DNA of 64,000 bases from Mariprofundus micogutta (GCF_001895085.1 NZ_BDFD01000014.1:1-64000); one strand, 5' to 3'. Counted from the first letter of the stretch, positions 25,901 through 34,825 are shown. The notes: generated by a model from the sequence alone, not told the origin. Program-made: numbers and translations.

Positions 25901-25988
25901 GGGTAGTCATGGCGCAACTCAGGAGCTCGATCAGCTATTAAGTGAGTTCTCTGATGATGAAGAGGATGACGATAACAAGAGAGCTTAG
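22962..25988 (+). CDS. fimV: FimV-like inner-membrane hub protein with C-terminal repeats
   Basis: The 1008-residue protein begins at ATG 22962 behind GGAGGCGG. A signal peptide ends at about residue 28 (VHAAS). The N-terminal domain (LEKIEVGSHLGEPFYAEVPL) is the FimV periplasmic domain, followed by a LysM-like region (YGPIVHGDVLSTVAERL), a coiled segment, one membrane helix near 430-452 and a TPR-like stretch (YGMDDEALHQLNLALRL). The cytoplasmic tail is very acidic and has about seven copies of a motif like ATQELDHLLSEFSDD, the last three in units of 40 residues. FimV in Pseudomonas organises type IV pili and polar c-di-GMP signalling. The usual TPR-type end of FimV is not seen; the motif repeats stand in its place. 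Confidence 0.88.
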   Translation: MLKQLRHLIAFAWLAAALFSSAAVHAASLEKIEVGSHLGEPFYAEVPLKLEEGESVTRLFIEIAAPADYKIFEVYRDPVLGAIRADVTSDQRGARIKLTSRTRIKAPFFNLVLKVRYGRVAHFKKFAVFLEPSKSIQTAAQKAPQPNVTAVADGTAAQVQGSATSDVADAETSPESETSGPYGWARTGSYGPIVHGDVLSTVAERLRIDYRYKRYQIMAALFEKNRAKFDNENMNLLKAGSFLDVPTAAEIEQRSAKEAYQLFAKHEKQWQELTKKPRYAAVAEAQKTRYSKRVSIGEQASGAAAPAVATTAVPDTTATTSSVESKTTLTTAAKSDSAADSTVGEVATASADNSQQSAAAQADPLLAELQAKNDALQQQLLENQKSIETLTNKVSDVEAAASSARIEKLEVLLVRLQAELEKANTQVATQQTGPQWVVWLLVVLIVILLGALAVLLRREPAHPAESAGAEAVVEQQTQPDVEELLAPAGSEPPAAQAEQEEDVFDSISSFADDLSDTDTAEMEPFDPSLLDEDPDPNIDYLSEADVYVRYGMDDEALHQLNLALRLQPDSLEAHTKKAQLLRRTGDAAGYEEAKVVAGSSLGADDIVRFTAALHEAAEEQVEQDEQIETAQEAVEESVEEQQQDTAVSQAADTGIEASGALLVETMENDALDFDLSDIEVPDQAVAAQDPAMEEMDWLNDDSFAATTESSDVSIEEADHGVTQMFDNLMVEFSDDEADPDLTLEGAEKSAATPEPIDAADEDTLELVSGDATQELDNLLSEFTEQDEGPLEDAVTPSSVSTESTLVINDEMSDMEHLGHLLGDFDNDDEAFNFDTDSSELDASVFDQAESAVNRQLEEDQTVLGATQHLDILMNEFSEPADAEGSSMDDQSDSDSEIIAVEEGHDATQELSHLLSEFSEDEQDSSEQQDEMNQQDDIELDASHDATQELSHLLNEFSDDDQDSSEQQDDVEPQDDIGLATGSHGATQELDQLLSEFSDDEEDDDNKRA
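25672..25985 (+). repeat. 120-bp tandem repeats at the end of the fimV-like gene
   Basis: GATGCGACTCAGGAATTGAG occurs at 25674 and 25794 exactly 120 bases apart, and a diverged third unit starts near 25914 (GGCGCAACTCAGGAGCTCGA). Each unit codes for about 40 residues: ATQEL, then HLL(S/N)EFS, then an acidic glutamine-rich spacer. Confidence 0.8.
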
Positions 25989-26011
25989 GGGCTTGCACCT
26001 TTCTGCTTTAG

Positions 26012-26755
26012 ATGTCGCTCTCTGAATCCTTGCCCATGAATTTCTCACATCTGTTTTATGCCAGCTTTGCGTGGATACGTTTTCTGGTCTGTCTTTTATT
26101 TCTTTTGTTGAGTATTACAACGACGGATACGTTATTAACGTTGCTGCTTATTTCAGTGGCTGCACTATTGATACGTGGGCTTGATGGTGTCTGGCAGAAT
26201 CTGATACATATGCTGCGCTTATTGCGCTGGTTTGTACTGCCCATTCTTTTACTGCACCTTCTTTTTTCTCACGGAGAGTTGATTTTTCCTGGCAGTGGGC
26301 TGCCATTTACCTGGCAGGGGATAGGCCAGGGATTGTGGTTGTCCATCCATCTGGTCTGTATCTTTATCGTTGCAATGCTGATGTTCCGTGCACTGAATAT
26401 CTCTGAATGGAACAGGTTGTTGTTATCATTACCTCTGGTCGGTAAATATCTCCCGGTTTACCTGATGATGCTTACGCCGATGCGGCAGCAGATCCACATT
26501 GTTCTCAATCAGCTGAAACAGCAATGGATGCTACGCAGGGATTGGTCAAAATTACCCCTGTTGTTGCTGACATCTTTCCGTCTGGCCCTCTCTTGTTCTC
26601 GTGATCAGGCGGCTTGTCTTTGGCTGCGTTGGCCGCAAACCCGCTATGAGCTGGCCATGTACAATAAACATTCAGTCTCAGCTCCCCACAGGCTTGCCAT
26701 GAATGCAATCTTCCTGATGGTTGCAATCATCGCCTGTGGCATAGTTCTGCTATGA
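26012..26755 (+). CDS. EcfT/CbiQ-like membrane protein
   Basis: The 247-residue protein has five or six membrane helices. Its pattern (an N-terminal pair of helices, a long loop with MLTPMRQQIHIVLNQLKQQW, then RDWSKLPLLLLTSFRLALS) resembles the transmembrane coupling subunit of energy-coupling-factor transporters, though the alanine-arginine-glycine coupling motifs are not clear. There are no adjacent ATPase or substrate-binding genes. ATG 26036 is an alternative start; neither has a good ribosome site. It lies in the usual gap between fimV and truA and overlaps truA (ATGA). Function of this copy is not known. Confidence 0.65.
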   Translation: MSLSESLPMNFSHLFYASFAWIRFLVCLLFLLLSITTTDTLLTLLLISVAALLIRGLDGVWQNLIHMLRLLRWFVLPILLLHLLFSHGELIFPGSGLPFTWQGIGQGLWLSIHLVCIFIVAMLMFRALNISEWNRLLLSLPLVGKYLPVYLMMLTPMRQQIHIVLNQLKQQWMLRRDWSKLPLLLLTSFRLALSCSRDQAACLWLRWPQTRYELAMYNKHSVSAPHRLAMNAIFLMVAIIACGIVLL

Positions 26756-27546
26756 TGGGACATGATATGCAACGTATAGCCATGGTGGTTGAATTTGATG
26801 GCCGCGCATTTCATGGCTGGCAGCAGCAGGATAACGCGGTCACCGTGCAGGCTACGTTGCAACAGGCATTAGAAAAGATTGAAGGTAAACCAGTCACCAC
26901 CTATGCAGCAGGCAGGACTGATACAGGGGTGCATGCCGAGGCTTTGCTGGTGCATTGTGATGTATCAGCTAAACGCTGGCACAGGTCGCACCTGGCATAC
27001 CTGCATGGCTGTAACCATCTGTTGCCCGAGACTGTTCGTGTTGTGGGTGTTAAAGCTGTCGCTGATGATTTTCATGCCCGCTTTGATTGTCAGGGTCGAG
27101 CTTACCGTTATCAGATCTGGAACAGGAACAGTGCATCGGCCCTGCAACAATGGCGGCACTGGTGGATGCCGAGGTCACTGGACCTTGAGTTGATGCAACA
27201 GGCAGGCCTGTTATGTATGGGAACACAGGATTTCAGTGCCTTGCGCGCAGCAGGTTGTCAGGCTGCGCATGCTATCCGCACGATCTCGCGGCTGGATATT
27301 GAGCAGGACGGTCACTGCATCTTTATCCATGTAGCAGCCGATGCGTTTATTTATCATATGGTACGAAACCTGGTGGGTAATCTCGTGGCAGCAGGTTTAG
27401 GAAAGATGTCGCCCGATGATTTCAAACGTCTGCTGGAAGAGGGGGATCGGAGCAAGGGGGCTGCAACTGCACCGGCACATGGACTCTATTTTGTCAATGC
27501 ACGTTATGAAGGTTTCACATCCAGAGATCTGATCGGAAGTTGTTAG
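26752..27546 (+). CDS. truA: tRNA pseudouridine(38-40) synthase TruA
   Basis: The 264-residue enzyme makes pseudouridine at positions 38-40 of the tRNA anticodon arm. VVEFDGRAFHGWQQQ, the catalytic aspartate in AAGRTDTGVHAEALLVHCD and FIYHMVRNLVGNLVAAG are typical. Start at ATG 26752 overlaps the upstream stop; ATG 26761 or MQRIAM is an alternative. The stop codon overlaps that of the convergent kinase gene. Confidence 0.96.
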   Translation: MMGHDMQRIAMVVEFDGRAFHGWQQQDNAVTVQATLQQALEKIEGKPVTTYAAGRTDTGVHAEALLVHCDVSAKRWHRSHLAYLHGCNHLLPETVRVVGVKAVADDFHARFDCQGRAYRYQIWNRNSASALQQWRHWWMPRSLDLELMQQAGLLCMGTQDFSALRAAGCQAAHAIRTISRLDIEQDGHCIFIHVAADAFIYHMVRNLVGNLVAAGLGKMSPDDFKRLLEEGDRSKGAATAPAHGLYFVNARYEGFTSRDLIGSC

Positions 27547-29690
27547 CCGATTCTCTCTGCCTTCAGTAGTTTGGTGCATTCGGTTATACCTTCTCTGAGC
27601 TTTTCCATGGTTACCGGCTTGTTCAATAGCACAACCTGATAATCGCCGACCTGTTGCAGCTGTTCATCTTCGCCAAATGCAGTCACCATCAGTATTGGAA
27701 TATTGGAGCCTATTTTTCGTAGCTCCCTGACCAGTTCAAGCCCGTTCATACCTGGCATGCGGAAGTCGGTAATGACAAGATCAAAGCTGTTATCTTTACT
27801 GAGAAACAGCTCCAGAGCCTCTTTACCAGACTCAGCCTTTATGCTGCTGTGTCCGATATGCGAGAGCATGGCCTGATGAATTTTCAGAATGTCAGGCGCA
27901 TCATCAACCAGCAGAACATGATGGGTTGATGTGAGGTCAAAACCACCTTGTTTCCGTTTTTCGGGTTGTGCAGAAATGTCTGCATTGTTTTCTGCAGGGA
28001 GTTCGTTGCTATCATCGATATATGGCGGCAGGAAGATATTGAAGCAGGTCTCTTCTCCCGGCTCGGATGTAACGTCAATGACGCCATGATGCAGTTTAAT
28101 AATGCGCTGTACCATGGTCAGCCCAAGCCCTGAACCGCCTTGTGAGTCTCTTGAAGTCCAGAATGCCTTGAAGATGAGGTCTTTATCTTCCTGGTTGATG
28201 CCCTCACCATTATCAATGACTCTGATAGACAGGGCCGGATGCCCTGGTGTGGCAAGTTTATGGCTGTCATCCATACCGATTTCGACCCTGATCGTGCCTG
28301 AATCCTTGATGGCTTGTGTGGAGTTGTTGACCAGATTCAGCAGGATCTGTTCGATCTCAATAATGCTGATTGCCACATCATTCAGCGGTTGAGAAATATG
28401 GCAGGTTAATTTTATGTTTTGGGGCAGCTGCAGACGAGTGAGGCCGATAATATTCTCAAGCGGTTGTGCCAGTTGATCGGCCTTGGTAAAACTGGCCATA
28501 TGCTTATCTGACTGATGATTTTTGCTTAATTTCAAGAGATGGGTAATCAGGTCAGAGCCACGTTCTCCGGCTGCAATGATCTCATTAATCTGACCTTGAG
28601 CCACTTCATCGCTACTACTCATATGCAATACTTCTGCATAACCGATCATATTGGTCAGTACATTTCTGAAATCATGCACAATGCCTGCGACCAGAGTGGA
28701 CATATAACCTTGTCGGTGCATGAGTTCCAATTGGTCCTGCAGTGTTTCACGCTCAGTGATATCAAGCATGAAACAGACACCTACCCAGTTATCGTGCCAA
28801 CGCATACGCATGGCGGAGATCATTAGTTTGACGACATCACCCGAACTGCTTTGTCCCCTGATATAAATTTTGTGAGAAGTGTGTTGAGAGTGCTCACTAT
28901 CTTCATCGAAGGAGGTGCGACAGAATTCAAGCATCTCCTGAGCATCCTCCTCAAGGGTGAGCACATTTACCGGTTTGCCGATTAAATAATCTCCATTATT
29001 CTGGAATGTATGCTGAACGGCGGCATTACTGTAGAGGATGCGCGGCGTGTTCTGTTGATCTATTTCGTAGGTAAAAACAGGTAAGGGGCCTTGATCGAGC
29101 AATTGAAATGAAGTCTCTTCTGCTATGTTTTTTTCCTTGATTGCTTTTTCAAGCTTCAGACCAATCAGATACACATAAAATGGCACGGCAAGTAGTGAAA
29201 ATACCTGCCAGGAGAGCAAGGTGTAATCAATCGGAAGTAGCAGGGTGAAATGGCCATAGGAGGTAGAGATTAGCATGCCAATCAGGCTGGCAACCTGTGT
29301 GTATACCAGTAGCGGGTTCCCAAAGCGCAGGCCGTTACCGATAATGGTCGGGAAGAGCATGAGATAGATGCCGCTTGAATGGCCGCCGTCGATTAACATG
29401 CCGAAAGTGATGATGCCTACATCTAGAAGGGGAAAGAAGAGAGAGCCATAGATAGAAAAAGGCTGGCGGCGAAGTCGGATCAGTGCGATGCCATTGGCTA
29501 CAAAATAGAATGCGGCATAGGTGAGCGCTTCCACCATATAATATTCAAAATAAGGGCCATGCAAGATCACGTAAGTCAAACTGGCAATGGTGAGTAGAAT
29601 ACGTGCCTTGGTTTGCTGAATCTGCGCTTCCGCAAGTGATTTGCCGCCACTATAAGTGTCGTTATGCATCCACTTCTCGAGCTTGTTCAT
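27543..29690 (-). CDS. Hybrid histidine kinase: membrane domain, PAS, HisKA, HATPase, receiver
   Basis: The 715-residue protein has about six N-terminal membrane helices (residues 30-180) with short loops, a PAS domain (about 190-330), HisKA with H339 in VHDFRNVLTN, an HATPase domain (N box LVNNSTQAI, G1 DNGEGIN, G2 GGSGLGLTMV) and a receiver with D642 in VITDFRMPG. The kinase core is of the NtrB-like HDFRN type. A hydrophobic sensor and no periplasmic loop point to sensing in or at the membrane. The receiver probably passes phosphate to an unseen Hpt protein or keeps the kinase in check. It is a single gene, convergent with truA and divergent from suhB. Confidence 0.9.
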   Translation of the reverse strand: MNKLEKWMHNDTYSGGKSLAEAQIQQTKARILLTIASLTYVILHGPYFEYYMVEALTYAAFYFVANGIALIRLRRQPFSIYGSLFFPLLDVGIITFGMLIDGGHSSGIYLMLFPTIIGNGLRFGNPLLVYTQVASLIGMLISTSYGHFTLLLPIDYTLLSWQVFSLLAVPFYVYLIGLKLEKAIKEKNIAEETSFQLLDQGPLPVFTYEIDQQNTPRILYSNAAVQHTFQNNGDYLIGKPVNVLTLEEDAQEMLEFCRTSFDEDSEHSQHTSHKIYIRGQSSSGDVVKLMISAMRMRWHDNWVGVCFMLDITERETLQDQLELMHRQGYMSTLVAGIVHDFRNVLTNMIGYAEVLHMSSSDEVAQGQINEIIAAGERGSDLITHLLKLSKNHQSDKHMASFTKADQLAQPLENIIGLTRLQLPQNIKLTCHISQPLNDVAISIIEIEQILLNLVNNSTQAIKDSGTIRVEIGMDDSHKLATPGHPALSIRVIDNGEGINQEDKDLIFKAFWTSRDSQGGSGLGLTMVQRIIKLHHGVIDVTSEPGEETCFNIFLPPYIDDSNELPAENNADISAQPEKRKQGGFDLTSTHHVLLVDDAPDILKIHQAMLSHIGHSSIKAESGKEALELFLSKDNSFDLVITDFRMPGMNGLELVRELRKIGSNIPILMVTAFGEDEQLQQVGDYQVVLLNKPVTMEKLREGITECTKLLKAERIG

Positions 29691-29898
29691 GCTAAATATG
29701 ACCCCTCCACCCTAAGGTATGAATTAGCGTTTGAGCCTGAAACCACAGGTTCATGGCAAATGAGTGTAGTTTAATTCCACATTGCTGCAAGCAGTCTGGT
29801 GAAATTCAATTTTCGCGTACTTTTTCGATTATCTTGTGATATGGTTCGGCTCCCCGGTCAGGGTGAATTTAGCTGGCCGGTTATTGCAGGAGTGAAGC

Positions 29899-30669
29899 GT
29901 GTTATATGTAGCTGTTCGGGCCGCCAGAAGGGCCGGAGATATGATTGCCCGGGCATTTGATGAACGTGATGACTTAAAGGTTCATCAAAAAACTGACAGG
30001 GATTATGTCACAGAGATTGATCAGAAAGCCGAGTCTCTGATATTACGGGAAATAACAAAGCATTATCCTGAGCACGGTATTGTTGCTGAAGAGCAGGGCG
30101 AGCGTGTGAATCCGGATGCATCCATGCAGTGGTATGTTGATCCACTCGATGGCACTACCAATTTTATCCATGGCTACCCTCATTTTGCAGTATCCATTTC
30201 CGCCTGGAAAGATGGTAAACCTTTTCTGGCAGTCATTCATGATCCGATTCGTGATGAAACATTTGAAGCAAAGAATGGTGGCGGAGCTTTTTTGAATCGT
30301 CGCAGATTACGTGTAAGCAATGAAAAACGTCTTGAACATGCGCTGTTTGCCTCGGGTATTCCCTCCTATCAGCGCGATACAATGGATCTGTTTCAGCAGC
30401 GTATGAATGTTTGTATGTCTGCTATGGATGGCTATCGCAGAGGCGGTTCAGCCGCACTCGATCTGGCCTATGTCGCTGCAGGTCGCCTTGATGTCTACTG
30501 GGAAGCGGGCTTGAAACCATGGGATATTGCTGCTGGTTACCTGCTTGTTCAGGAAGCGGGCGGTATTGCAACTGATCTGAATGGCTCAACACTGGATCTG
30601 GAAAAAGGTGATGTGCTGGCTTCTAATCCGGCACTGCATCAGCAGGTCACAAAGTTGCTAAAAGTCTAA
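29899..30669 (+). CDS. suhB: Inositol monophosphatase family protein SuhB
   Basis: The 256-residue enzyme begins at GTG 29899 with AGGAG ten bases upstream. Metal site motifs EEQGE, DPLDGTTNFIHG and KPWDIAAG are intact, as is the AALDLAYVAAGRLD strand. In E. coli SuhB also works with NusA/NusG in ribosomal RNA antitermination, but that role is not visible in the sequence. The 208-base gap upstream is shared with the divergent kinase. Confidence 0.93.
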   Translation: MLYVAVRAARRAGDMIARAFDERDDLKVHQKTDRDYVTEIDQKAESLILREITKHYPEHGIVAEEQGERVNPDASMQWYVDPLDGTTNFIHGYPHFAVSISAWKDGKPFLAVIHDPIRDETFEAKNGGGAFLNRRRLRVSNEKRLEHALFASGIPSYQRDTMDLFQQRMNVCMSAMDGYRRGGSAALDLAYVAAGRLDVYWEAGLKPWDIAAGYLLVQEAGGIATDLNGSTLDLEKGDVLASNPALHQQVTKLLKV

Positions 30670-30758
30670 GCGAGCTTATAGCCAACCACACCCTTATCAT
30701 GTTATCACGCCCCGGGTGGAGGCAACACAGCTATTCTTGTTTCCGGCTTGTGTCGGGT

Positions 30759-31817
30759 CTAATGACCCTCTCGTCTCAAGAGCAGAAATAACGCCAGCCC
30801 GCCAAACGCAATGCTTGGCAACCAGGCAGCATAGGCAGCAGGCATACGATCACTGTTTGCCAACAGGTGACCAGCATTACCCACAACATAGAAGGTCAGA
30901 CCGAGTGAAATGGCAGCTACTATGCCCCATGATGCTTTGCCGCTTCTGCTGCCTGTATTCAGACAGAGTGCTGCTGCCAGAATAACCATCAGCAGGCAGG
31001 CTAATGGTGCGGAAAACTTTCTGTGCAGGGCATAGGTGTAGGAACTGCTGCTTAAACCAGCATGATTTAGATTGTTAATGTAGCGGTTCAATTCGGCCAC
31101 TTGCATATGCCTCGGTTTAGGCGGTTCTGCAGTTTCAGGGCCAATGGCAGAGCTAATGTTCATCTCATCGAGGTGTTCAAGCAACATTCCCTGTTCAAGC
31201 GATGGGCTGCTGACATGAGCATCCATAAGATGCCATTGTCTTTTAGCGTAGGTCGCTCTGGCTGCATCAACGCGTTTGAGCCATGCCCCCTGAGTGTTGG
31301 TTTCAAGCATCATCAAGGCAAATTGATGGTTTGCCAAAGGCGTGAGCCTGAAAAACCGTTGCCCGTCTTTTAGCCACTGGACGCCATGTTTACCATCTTC
31401 TTTTTTCTGAATGTGTACCTGTTCAATGGTATCCAGTCTCTGGTTGGTTACTGGGGTAACCCATTCACCTATAATAAAGCTGAACATGGCAGCAAGCAGG
31501 GCAACGGTAAGTAAGGGTGTGAGTAGTTTATTGATGCCCAGACCTGCGGCTCTTATGGCAACCATTTCATGATGGCGAGAGAGTTCAACCAGATAAACAC
31601 TGGCACCGATCAGGACGATGATGGGCATAAACTCTGAGATGAGGAAGGGAGCTTTCAGCAACAGGTATTCAATGAGCAGCTGGGTTGTCAGTCCATGGCC
31701 AAGATAACGGGCTTTATCAAATGATTCGATAATGACATAGATGGCCAGCAGGGCAGACATGGTGACGACTGAGCGACTAAAGCATCCGGAAAATATCCAT
31801 CTGAAGATAACTGGCAT
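30759..31817 (-). CDS. lptG: LPS export permease of the LptF/LptG family
   Basis: The 352-residue protein has three membrane helices, a large periplasmic jelly-roll part (about 125-265) and three more helices. FDKARYLGHG, LLLKAPFLISEFMPIIVLIG, ELSRHHEMVAIRAAGLG and GEWVTPVTNQ are typical of LptG. With LptF and LptB it extracts lipopolysaccharide from the inner membrane. lptF, usually next door, is not in this window, so the pair is split. Assignment to LptG rather than LptF is by similarity to the N-terminal motifs and is less than certain. Confidence 0.88.
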   Translation of the reverse strand: MPVIFRWIFSGCFSRSVVTMSALLAIYVIIESFDKARYLGHGLTTQLLIEYLLLKAPFLISEFMPIIVLIGASVYLVELSRHHEMVAIRAAGLGINKLLTPLLTVALLAAMFSFIIGEWVTPVTNQRLDTIEQVHIQKKEDGKHGVQWLKDGQRFFRLTPLANHQFALMMLETNTQGAWLKRVDAARATYAKRQWHLMDAHVSSPSLEQGMLLEHLDEMNISSAIGPETAEPPKPRHMQVAELNRYINNLNHAGLSSSSYTYALHRKFSAPLACLLMVILAAALCLNTGSRSGKASWGIVAAISLGLTFYVVGNAGHLLANSDRMPAAYAAWLPSIAFGGLALFLLLRREGH

Positions 31818-31999
31818 AAGACAAACCCTAAGCGGCTGCTGATAAGAGGGAAAGTGCGGGCTTAGTAATGATTAAATAACAGGGGTCGAAATTTGCACTC
31901 AAGTTGGCCCTAAATATGCTAGGTGTATACAGGCGCAGGGAAGGGACAATACATGATGTAGTCCGCAAAATAATCACATGAGTGGTCAGGTGGTGCTAC

Positions 32000-34174
32000 A
32001 TGAGTGAAATACAAAACCATTCAATTTTAACGAAAGTACTGACTGCTACTGTTGTAGGCTTTCTGGTCCTCGTTTTTGCCTTTCACTATTCGCTCAGGCA
32101 ACAGCAGGAGCAACAGTTTCAGACGCACATGAAGGATAGTTACTCCAGACTGACCAGTGAACTGGAGTCGAGTATCAATTCCCATTCCGACTGGATGGAC
32201 ACCTTGCTTGAGCAATTGAGAATCTCAGGAAATACCGAACAATTTTCACGGGCTATGCGGTCAGGTGATCGTGAACAACTCGATGTTCTTAGCCGTAAAT
32301 ATTTCGAACTATTGAACGTGAATAATCATGTCACTCATATGTATTTTCTGAATCAGCAGCGGCGGGTAATACTGCGCCTTCATCAACCTGAACGTTTCGG
32401 AGACAGGATAGAGCGATATACGACTCTCAAGGCTGAGCAGAGTGGTCATATCACATCCGGCATTGAGCTGGGTCCTTTGGGAACACTAAGCCTGCGTGTG
32501 GTTTCACCGTGGTTTGAGAATGGTGACAGGATTGGCTATGTTGAACTCGGGATAGAACTGGAGGATATCCTGACGGATATTGTACAGAACAATCCTTTTG
32601 ATGTGATCTTGACCATTAATAAAAGGGAATTGACCAAGCGAAATTGGCAGTTGGGGCAACAAATGCTGAAACGGAAAGGTTCATGGGAACAGCTGGACCA
32701 GAGTATTGTGTTTTTCCCTTTCAGCGGTATTGCTAATTTGGCAGGAAGTATTGCAGGTGAGATGGATAAACCTGCATTGTCGTCAAAAATGGTGAAGATT
32801 GATGGCAAATGTTTCGGGCTAAAACAGCAGTCATTTCTTGATGTTTCCGGGAAAGAGATAGGTCAGTTGATTCTGCTTATGGATGTTTCAGAAGATCATC
32901 AAGAATCGAAATCTGTACTGTATTGGACGATGGGCCTGTTCTTGATACTCGTCATTGGCGTGGCCTTATTACTCTATTTGATTATCAACAGAACCGAAAA
33001 AGCACGAGATCGCGCGGAAGCCAGATTGAGGTTGGCCAGTGAAGCCATTGCCAAAACAGTTGATGGTATCATCATCACAGATGACAAAGGTATCATTCTC
33101 GAAGTAAACGGAGCTTTTGAAAAAGTGACCGGTTTCACCCGTAAAGAGGCTGTCGGAAATAAGCCCAGTATGCTCCAGTCGGGCATGCATAGTGAACAGT
33201 TTTACCGGGATATGTGGGCATCTATTGTTGAGCATGGCCAGTGGCAGGGGCGTGTAGTAAACCGCAGGAAGAACGGCGAAGAGTATCCTGAACACCTTTC
33301 CATCACAGCCATCAGTGATGATCAGGGGGTGGTGAAGAACTATGTGGGTGTATTCTCCGATATTTCCGAACAGGAATCATTGCAGCGACAGTTTTTTCGC
33401 GCCCAGCGTATGGAATCATTGGCCACTCTGGTTGGTGGCATAGCGCACGAATTTAATAATATGCTGGCCGGCATGACAGGAAACCTTTATCTGGCCATGC
33501 ATGAAACGAAAGATATGCCGGACACAACGGAGAAGCTGAAGACGGTTGATAAGCTGTCTTTTCAGGCCGCTGAAATGATTAAGCAACTGCTGGCCTTTGC
33601 TGAAAAAGGCATCACTCGAAAGGAGAGTTTTTCAGCTCAGGAACTGCTTCAGGGTGTGCTTGAGCATGCAAATTTATCCGTGCCTGAAAATATCAAATTC
33701 AGTGTGAGTCAACCGCAGGAGACATTGATGCTGATGGCTGATAAAACGCAGTCTCAGCAGGTTGTGCTGAACTTGATTAAAAATGCAGTGGATGCAGTGG
33801 CATCTACCTCTCATCCGGAAATCAGTGTGACTTGTGCTTTATACATTGCCGATCAGGCTTTTCATCAAAAACATGAACAGGTAAGCGGAGATCGTTTTCT
33901 GTGTATTTCAGTGACCGATAATGGTTGTGGTATTGCACAGGAAGATCAGGAAAAGATATTCGAGCCATTTTATTCTACCAAAGAGGTTGGTGAAGGAACG
34001 GGATTGGGCTTGGCAATGGTGAAACCATTCTGGTGGTTGACGATGACGCGCTGGTTGTTGAAACAGCGAGGAACATTCTCTCCAGACTCGGTTATATGGT
34101 GTTGTCTGCACCTGACGGTAAACAGGGCGTGGACCTGTATCAACAGCAGTACTCAGATATTGATCTGGTATTGA
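32000..34174 (+). pseudogene. PAS hybrid histidine kinase, broken by deletion and frameshift
   Basis: The frame of 724 residues starts at ATG 32000 behind AGGTGG. It has a membrane helix near 10-30, a periplasmic sensor (about 35-305), a second helix near 312-332, a PAS domain (345-455), HisKA with H483 in IAHEFNNML, and an HATPase domain up to G2 (GEGTGLGLAMV, ending near 34020). The end of the ATPase domain is missing; the reading frame continues for about 50 unrelated residues to 34174. In the next frame the sequence GETILVVDDDA begins at once and opens a receiver domain. This is best explained by an out-of-frame deletion of the rest of the HATPase domain. The kinase part is probably inactive; an assembly or sequencing error is the alternative. 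Confidence 0.8.
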
Positions 34175-34383
34175 TGGATATTGTGATGCCTGAACTGGGT
34201 GGTATTGATGCTGCACAACTGATGCGGGAAATAAATCCAAATGCGAAAATTATCTTTGCAACCGGTTATGATTTGAATGAGTCTATTGAAGAGGGTGTGG
34301 ATCAACATGAAGAGATCGTGCTTCATAAGCCATATAGCATCATTCAACTCAGTCAGACTCTGTATGAGATATTCAACGCTTAA
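34020..34383 (+). pseudogene. Receiver domain detached from the broken kinase
   Basis: From about 34020 the plus-one frame reads ETILVVDDDALVVETARN and continues as a full receiver: phosphoacceptor in LVLMDIVMPELGG, ATGY, and the lysine in VLHKPYS. It ends at TAA 34381-34383. It belongs to the kinase gene upstream and has lost frame with it; a GTG at 34033 is the first possible start but would lack the first strand and has no ribosome site. It may be untranslated. Confidence 0.75.
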
Positions 34384-34454
34384 GCAGTCCTCAAACAGAG
34401 TGGTTTTCATATAATTCGTCTTCTAATTCATAGCCATTTCGGGTTGAATAATCA
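34384..34454. other. Short gap between kinase remnant and inverted-repeat element
   Basis: This is 71 bases, AT-rich, with nothing recognisable. Confidence 0.5.
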
Positions 34455-34719
34455 GGGCCTGTTCGCACTGATTTTGATGGCGTCGATTCGGTCATTTTTT
34501 CGTCCTGCAAGGCTTTGCGAGTCTCGCGTGCTAGTTGCACGCAAGCGAATAGTAATGCAGCAGTACGGAAAAGTGGCCAATCCCTGTGGGCTGCGCCCTG
34601 AATCAGGCCACTCGGCGTTGCTCGGCGTTTGTTTGGAGGTACCAAATATCACTCCTCGCGCCTTGATTGGCCTGATTCGGGATTGCGGCGGCAACATCTA
34701 AATTAGTGCGAACAGGCCC
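34455..34719. mobile_element. 265-bp element with 20-bp terminal inverted repeats (MITE-like)
   Basis: The left end GGGCCTGTTCGCACTGATTT (34455-34474) and the right end AAATTAGTGCGAACAGGCCC (34700-34719) are inverted repeats with one mismatch in 20. A second pair, GAATCAGGCC (34600-34609) and GGCCTGATTC (34669-34678), is nested inside. Small frames on both strands cross it but none resembles a known protein. No clear target duplication is seen. It lies between the kinase remnant and pyrE and looks like a non-autonomous mobile or structural RNA element. Confidence 0.75.
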
Positions 34720-34825
34720 GAATACAGGTGCAAGGTTCAGTGTGGTCGGGGAAACTGTTACACTCCCGAAAATTTTTGTGGGCTGGCAGAGTTTGACGCA
34801 AGCTACCCTGGCATAAGGATATGAT

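Noticed and set aside
30716-30985. Plus-strand frame over the end of lptG
   Set aside because: It lies opposite a clear lptG C-terminus and has no recognisable features.
33990-34060. Programmed ribosomal frameshift joining the kinase to its receiver
   Set aside because: No slippery sequence is seen, and a frameshift would not restore the missing part of the ATPase domain. A deletion explains both facts.
34391-34697. Open frames on both strands across the inverted-repeat element
   Set aside because: They follow from the palindromic structure; no signal, domain or ribosome site supports translation.
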